Source of the DNA: Talpa occidentalis | Taxonomy: Eukaryota > Chordata > Mammalia > Eulipotyphla > Talpidae | Assembly (NCBI RefSeq): GCF_014898055.3 | Contig: NW_023602073.1 | Span: 80,642,678 to 80,706,677, forward strand | Reading direction: 5' to 3' | DNA: 64,000 nt | Shown: positions 57,942 to 64,000 of the stretch, piece by piece | How the letters are laid out: every line of letters begins with the position of its first letter | How positions within the stretch are numbered: position 1 is the stretch's first letter | The notes under the pieces: model-generated | What the model saw: only the letters and a program-made list of their open reading frames with translations | The model's database searches: none | Told to the model about the DNA's origin: nothing | Position numbers and translations under genes: made by a program

Positions 57942-60254
57942 TAGCTCTATGTATCAATTTGAGCTAATATAACAAGCACCTTCTAACATGATTTTACATG
58001 TGAAAAATTTATTTCTTGCTCACAAATATCTGATGTAGTGAATGAAGTTTGGTGGATTTCTTATGTATCTTATTCTAACATATTCAAGGACCTGAAGATC
58101 TATCACATGACCTTTGAAGTACTTTACTTCTAGTCATGCAAAGTGGGAGAAGTTTGTGAGCAATTTTAATAATTACCTTACATTCAGAACTAATTGCTGA
58201 AGTAGGTGGATTTCTGAGAGCTGAGAGGATATAATTATATATTTCAATAAATTTGCCTAAATATATCCAGTATTTCAAGATTTTTCTGAATCCAGAATTC
58301 AATATCTTTGAATTCCACTATCTTCAAATACCAGGCAAATGCTATCTTTTTGATGAAATTTGGCACCTTCAGTTTCTAGTAATTATACTAGAAACTGAAT
58401 CGTGGAAACTACGTGGTGTCTGCAGTTATAAGGGTAAATTTGATCTAGTACATTTTTTTGTTTGTTTCTTTGATCAATACCATCCACACTAGTTAAAAGT
58501 TCTTAATATGTTAAAATACATTAATAAGTGTCTGCTGCACTTTATGAATTAAAATTAATCCTTTTCTACTTAAACATTACATTTTACTTCAAACCATGGC
58601 AAATTTAGAGTTTATTCACCTTGCAATTTGGTAGTGGAAGTGTTTATTTGTATTCGAAACCTTAAGATATATATTTGCTTTCCTTGCATTATAAGCATTC
58701 CCTGCTTTTTCTTGCTAACAGTAAAAAAACAAACAAACAAAAAACAAGCATATAGTTAACTCACAGCTAAAATATAAAAAAAAAGTGATATATACTTCAA
58801 TTCTAATTTGAAAGACTCAATGGAGCCATTAGATTTTACAAAGCAATGCATACCAGAAGAAACTGAATGGATTTTCACCATCCTCATTTATTGCTATGTC
58901 CTTATAAAGGCAACCAGAGAAAGAATAAGGTATCTTGCCAGAAAATCAGAATCTTTCCTCCCCTTCTCTTTCTGACCAAAGTTTGCAGTTTATCATTTGT
59001 GTCTCATGAATATCACTATGCCACAAAACAGCAGGACTCATATGGAATAAAGCAGAAGAATTTATTTATGGCAGCAAGCAATATCTTTCTTATTGATACA
59101 GTAAAACTACATGAATTCAAGTGGATTGAGAAGAACAGGTGGGATGTATCCAGACTTCAGAATGTTTTCTTAACTTCTCAGAGGGGTAACCCACTTCTGT
59201 GATATGAGGTGGATAACTGAAGATGCTATGGGGAGGGAAGTTGCAGCTTGCTCAGATCCCTTGCACGAGTGTTTCCACAGACATAGAGTTTAAAGACTCT
59301 TCTCAAAACCCAGCAAATATACCCCTGTAATATCGCCAGCATTTGGAAGCAGGTAGCACAGATGGAACTAAGAAGTCAAAAGTGGTCAATGGTGGCACAG
59401 GTGCAACTATTACAAAAAGACAGGAATAAGATACAAAGATTTATTTCTCCTTGTACCTAAAATTCACTGAAGCAGCAGAATACCAACATTCAAAGGACAG
59501 AGTTAAATTTACACTCTCTACCTTCTAATGGTTTACTGAATTCAGATATATATATAGATAGATAGATATCACATATATATATATCATATATATGTGATAT
59601 CTATATATCACATTTTTAAAACATTGTATGTGATTCACATGTACAGTTTACACTTCTCAGAATGTGTCTCCACATCATTCTCACCACCAAGGCACTCATA
59701 ATTCTCCACCATGCACAACTACTATGCACTTGGAGATGTTAAGATGCCATTGAATGACTACCACTCTCCCACCCTAGCCCAATGAATGTGGCAGAAGATG
59801 CTCAAAAAAGCAAAGTTGAAGAAAAATTACTTGAAAATGAGATCGTAGCTGAGTTCAGACTATTCAATCAAGTTTTGAATACTAATCACTAGTGTTTTTC
59901 CTGTATCTGCATCATCTAATTTTATTCCAATTATTTGGATTTCTTTAACTTTAACATAAGAATTTTAGAAGGGATTTGAATTCAATTTATGTTCTAATTC
60001 ATGAAGTAAAATATCATCCACTGCCTTTTCTGGTCGGTAATTTCAATCCTGTGTCGACAAGAAGTATAATATCCTTTTAGCACAATGATTTCAAGCATCT
60101 ATGACTGGAGTGAAAATTTAAGGATCTGATTATTATGTTCTTTTCCTTAAAGTAAATGAGTATAAAACTTTCCCCCAACCCATAACTATATAATTGTTCA
60201 TGTTTAAATATTTTTATGTCTTTGGCTATTCAACAACCCTTTTCTTTGCTGTTG
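57942..60254. other. Single-copy DNA, no gene established
   Basis: Includes the longest open frame outside recognised repeats (58867-59202 plus, 111 codons). It has no domain I recognise, no ribosome-start context of note and no flanking splice evidence. The stretch 59205-59520 is of mixed composition and could be an old repeat. Confidence 0.45.
59562..59604. repeat. AT-rich perfect inverted repeat
   Basis: Arms of 18 bp at 59562-59579 and 59587-59604 with a 7-bp loop; both contain 'gatatcaca'/'tgtgatatc'. It sits in a TA-rich microsatellite-like patch. Confidence 0.93.
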
Positions 60255-60265
60255 ACATAGTTCTT

Positions 60266-60433
60266 TTTTTTTTAAGATTTATTTATTTATTTATACAAGC
60301 ACTGGGTACAGCCAGAAGTGTGGGAAGGTGAGAGAATTCACCAGAGCCAGAGCAGGGAGCAGAGCAGGCAGAAGGACCGAAGTACACTGCTGAGGGGAGG
60401 AGCGGGCAGCAGGAGAGGTCTGCAAACCATGAC
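60266..60433 (-). mobile_element. tRNA-derived SINE, 5'-truncated (no tRNA head)
   Basis: TSD 'acatagttctt' at 60255-60265 and 60434-60444. Tail and body are present (left), but the element stops at 'gaggtctgcaaaccatg', before the B box. It is a normal target-primed truncation and the mirror image of the head-only copy at 47.7 kb. Confidence 0.95.
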
Positions 60434-60444
60434 ACATAGTTCTT

Positions 60445-62376
60445 CTATTTGACTGCGACAACTTAATTAGCTACCATAGAATGTTACTTTTACATCCCAG
60501 AAAATCAATGAGAGTCACTGCATTTTGCCCCATGTCAGCTCAATAACAAATTAAAAGTTTTCCCCATCAACACTTGGATTTAGCCCATTCTATGTCTTTT
60601 ACTGAATAGTGATTGTAGACAGCACCGATTGACTTGGCTAACATGAACAATAAAAGAAATTCAATCCATCTATGGGGACAATCACACAATGAAAGAATTT
60701 TCTGAAGAACTCTAAGAAAGAATAAGCACTAGTGAAGTCCTGGGATGTAGTAATTAATGGACTGTTTCTTCATTGTGTCCTTCTAACTTAAATCAAATTT
60801 TCTATAAGAGAGAAATAAATTGAAGAAGGCAAGAAACATTAATTGAAACTCAAGTTAAAACTATAAGTGATGGAAAAGAGTAGTTCCCCAAAGGAAAATT
60901 AGTGTCATTACAAGAAGAGGAATCCTGGGCAGGCAAGATCAACTAATATTACTATTTTGCACACAGTTAAAAACTGTAACTATTGTGCAACTATAAATAG
61001 TTAATATTAGAGTATTTAAAAATTGAAATAACTTCATTATAGAATTAAATCATCAATAAAACTAATATAAAGATCAAAAGTGGCAGTGCAGAAAATTAAT
61101 TCACTGGAAGACTTCAGAAATTATCCAAAATTAAGAGAAATTGGGAAAATCCAAGTCAATCTGTATTATTATTAAAAAATATATACATTTAGAGAATCCA
61201 CTAGCAAATACATTCTTTGAAGTCCAAAGAATAAACTTCAACTTCAATCTTTTGCCTTCTTTTATTCTTTTCCACCCATTAGTGGAAAAAGTACACGACA
61301 TCTAATATATTTAATGAGTCCATCTCTAGTGTGGATCCAAATTTTATCTCTTCTAGGATCACGTTCCATTTATTCAGTCATTTTCACTATGATGTATATT
61401 AGTGTTTTGTATATATGTCACTGATATTTAGATAAAATCAGTTTAAGTTCTACCAAATATTAAAATATTTTAAAAGTCAAAGTCATTCTTAAGAACATTC
61501 AGATGGATTAACAAATTAGAAAAATAAAAATAGACTTCACAGGTAACTAGAACTACGCACCTCCAGTGTGTCCTTGATTTTGTCTGCAATTCTTTTAGGA
61601 GATTTGTAGAATTTCAATCAGTGAGAAAATGATAAAATATTCAAACACAGCCAGTTAACCATTTGGAATATTAACCTCACATCAAAATTAATTTTCAGAG
61701 AAAATAATTATAAAATTACTATATATAAATGAATAAGTAACTAAATGAAATTGTACAAATAAAAATGAGTTCTATTGTATAACTATAAGGCTATTTTAAG
61801 TTATGTCAAAGAAAACTGTAAGAAGAATTTTAGTTGAAATTACTTAATATATTTTAAATACAGAAAACATAAGAGTATTAATCTCAAAACTACTTGCCCA
61901 AGGATTGCATTGTATGACTATTGTTGAGAGATAACTTTCCACTTTTATCTCTATTTGATCCAAATCCTCTAAACAAGGCATATACACTTAAGAGTGTTTG
62001 TATGGGGAAAACTGCTATGATATTAATGTAATAACATTAAAGGCATATGCCCAGTCCTCACCATATTATTAAGTGTACCAAATAAATTCATTCCCCTCAT
62101 TAAAACACATTTTTTTAAGGCAATGATTTCTAGAAATGCCTTATTCCTCTCCCTGGAAGAATTTGCTTCATTTTCAGAACAAAAGGTAATATGTTTCTCC
62201 CTCTCTTTATGCCATACAGTATCTCTTTTCCTCCCATTTTCCCCACCTTTCCTACCTCTTCTATTCTTTCTGTGACTCCCTAGAGGTAAAGATGGTTGAA
62301 GAGGTTACCAGAAGCTCTATGTAAGTTCTGGGTTTCCTAATATCAAGTTTCTTTTCTTTTGATAGACTTCAAGTAG
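60445..62376. other. Single-copy AT-rich DNA, no gene seen
   Basis: About 1.9 kb without any recognised element. Confidence 0.5.
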
Positions 62377-62426
62377 GGGAGAGGGAGGGAGGGAGGGAAA
62401 GAGAGAGAGAGAGCAAGAGAGCAAGA

Positions 62427-62462
<36 letters not shown>

Positions 62463-62475
62463 GAGAGACAGAGAA
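62377..62475. repeat. (GGGA)n/(GA)n polypurine tract
   Basis: GGGA units, then GAGA with GCAA interruptions, then (GA)n to 62475. Confidence 0.95.
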
Positions 62476-63403
62476 AGCGTGAGAATTGGAAAGAATTTTG
62501 GAGATGGTGAAGTAATGAATCATGAGTTCATGTTTAATCTCTGAAATTATTTGCAAAGAGCCAGATAACGAAGAAATCAAAGATTGTGAATCAGTTGGTA
62601 GTTTTGAGGTAGAAAGATAGAATGATTGATGCTTACAAGCCTAACTTTGCTTTTTGTACAATATGCAAAGGTCATTTGGTTAAAAGAATAACAACTGACA
62701 CAACACTCTAGATGCTGTATGGTATGAAGAGTTGAACTTTCTCTGAACATATAAAAATAATCCCCTGATACTGTTTGCCAATTATAAATTTTAATAATCA
62801 CAATATTCTGGTTTATGTAACTTTCCATGGAGTTTCTCAGAAGTTAGAGTAGAACATTAAAGGAATTAGCTATTTGATATTTTGAGGTAGAAAGGAGATA
62901 CACTGATTTCCTGAATTCTGGAAATGAATTGGAGTAATTGGAGCAGACAACATGGTGAATGCTTGGTAGTATTTCTTATCCCCAGAAAACAGGAATTTAT
63001 TCACGCTATGAAAACACTGATGTAGTGACATTGAAAGACAAGTCTGTCCCCTGCGTGGTATATGGTCATACACACCACTATTGAGCTTAGGCTTCTTCTA
63101 TAATTTTCTTTAATTATCCCTTCAAAAGCGGACATTATATTATTATGGCTCCTTCTACACCGTTTAAGAGATCTTGTCATATTGCAGTTATTCACGTGTA
63201 CTTGTCTTTCTCTTTTCTTCCTTCTGACAAGTAAGATCTGAAACATCTGATTGGGAAGAGTCTTTTTAAATCTTTAGTGCCTAAAATATTGCTATAAACA
63301 TGATAATTAAAATTGGCTTAATCAGTGAAAAGCTGTACTATTGAATAAAATGGAAAGGGGATGTTATTGAACTAATAGTCACCAGTAAAAATGAGATATA
63401 CAG
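62476..63403. other. Single-copy DNA, no gene seen
   Basis: Minus-strand frames at 62577-62828 and 63001-63246 are of chance length. Confidence 0.5.
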
Positions 63404-63452
63404 ATAGAAGTAGATATAGATATATAGATACAGACACAGATATAGCTATATA
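63404..63452. repeat. GATA-like degenerate simple repeat
   Basis: Irregular 'agatatagatatatagatac' units. Confidence 0.8.
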
Positions 63453-64000
63453 ACCTTGTAGTGATTAGAATGGGTATGTTTGAAATGGTACAAAAGCAGA
63501 TGGGGCAGCCAGATATAGCTTGATATTTTGAGATATAAAGAAGATACACAGAAAATTCAGTTCAAATTATTTAATGTTATTGGTATAAATGAATGTGTTA
63601 TTCAGAAAAGATTAACTTACTTAGTACTAAAGCTTCAGCATTGTATCTTTTCTTGGTATATGATTTAATTGAAAAACGGTGTGTGTATAGAAAAGTTAAT
63701 AGATCATAATTATACAGATCTGTTATTTTTTTATAGCTTGAATACAACTCAGGTCTTCCCTCTTTAAAATTGTTTAAAACTGAAGGGAAAACATGACTCC
63801 TATCTTAGCAATGTCAGAAAATAGATAATTCATGAAATAAAAAAGATTGTGACCCCATCAGAAAGACCAGTTCACAAGTCAAACAAATAAATTAAACTCG
63901 AATTAGAGAATGTCCCTGTTCAGTATATTAAGACATATGAGCTTTTCACCTTTAACAGGGCATAATGACAACAGCAGTTGTCATTAAAGTATATAAAAAT
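63453..64000. other. Single-copy DNA to the window end, no gene seen
   Basis: Nothing recognisable. Confidence 0.5.

Noticed and set aside
58867..59202. 111-codon plus-strand frame in single-copy DNA
   Set aside because: No domain, no family resemblance, no splice or promoter context. This length is not surprising in 64 kb of AT-rich DNA read in six frames.
1..64000. An undescribed multi-gene system such as a defence island or biosynthetic cluster
   Set aside because: The whole window is explained by mammalian single-copy non-coding DNA and retroelements. No gene cluster, operon or non-repeat coding sequence is present.
1..64000. Cetacean/ruminant CHR SINE as the identity of the tRNA SINE
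   Set aside because: The first 20 or so bases resemble CHR-type heads, but the body ('ctcagcagtgtacttc', 'ctggtgaattctctcaccct') and the AATAAATCTTT end do not match CHR elements as I know them.

Overview
This window is mammalian nuclear DNA. It is AT-rich and gene-poor and is packed with retrotransposon insertions. I find no protein-coding gene, no non-repeat exon, no rRNA, tRNA, snRNA or miRNA gene, no CRISPR array and no operon. The short open frames are either repeat-derived (L1 ORF2, SINE bodies, microsatellites) or no longer than chance gives in AT-rich DNA. I see no new multi-gene system; what there is to read is the history of the insertions.

The diagnostic element is a tRNA-derived SINE of about 260-280 bp. 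It has a tRNA-like head with pol III A and B boxes, a unique body of roughly 170 bp, and a 3' end carrying AATAAA repeats followed by TCTTT and oligo(A). I count 22 copies, most with clear target-site duplications (TSDs). The head recalls tRNA SINEs of laurasiatherian mammals, but the body is not the cetartiodactyl CHR, equid ERE, carnivore CAN or vesper-bat Ves type. My best guess is the Rhin-1 family of rhinolophoid (horseshoe and leaf-nosed) bats. This is from memory and not certain. At least three age classes are visible.

Layout: 1-5.2 kb holds old antisense L1 pieces, one with a nested SINE. 5.2-20 kb is single-copy AT-rich DNA with nine SINEs, one MIR and one old L1 scrap. 20-28.6 kb has an old L1 scrap, a 5'-truncated L1 with TSD at 23.2-24.0 kb and three SINEs. 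28.6-34 kb is a dense patchwork of MIR, L2, L1 5'-end-like and L1 3'-end pieces and SINEs. 34-43 kb has L2, two SINEs and an L1 5'-region relic at 39.6-40.5 kb. 43-45 kb has a possible solo LTR and an old L1 ORF2 piece carrying a SINE. 47.7 kb has a head-only SINE. 49.5-52.0 kb has the youngest-looking L1, with a perfect 20-bp TSD and an apparent 3' transduction, followed at 52.26-52.6 kb by a twin-primed L1. 55.0-56.7 kb has an L1 whose ORF2 contains about 300 bp of expanded AT, GAAA and GGAA microsatellite. 57-64 kb is mostly single-copy with two SINEs and simple repeats.

The parts work together only as a retrotransposition ecosystem: L1-type machinery left its own copies and probably moved the SINEs, since both share poly(A) tails and TSDs of about 8-20 bp. 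Sixteen of 22 SINEs and most L1 pieces lie on the minus strand. That is weakly compatible with an intron of a plus-strand gene, but no exon supports it.
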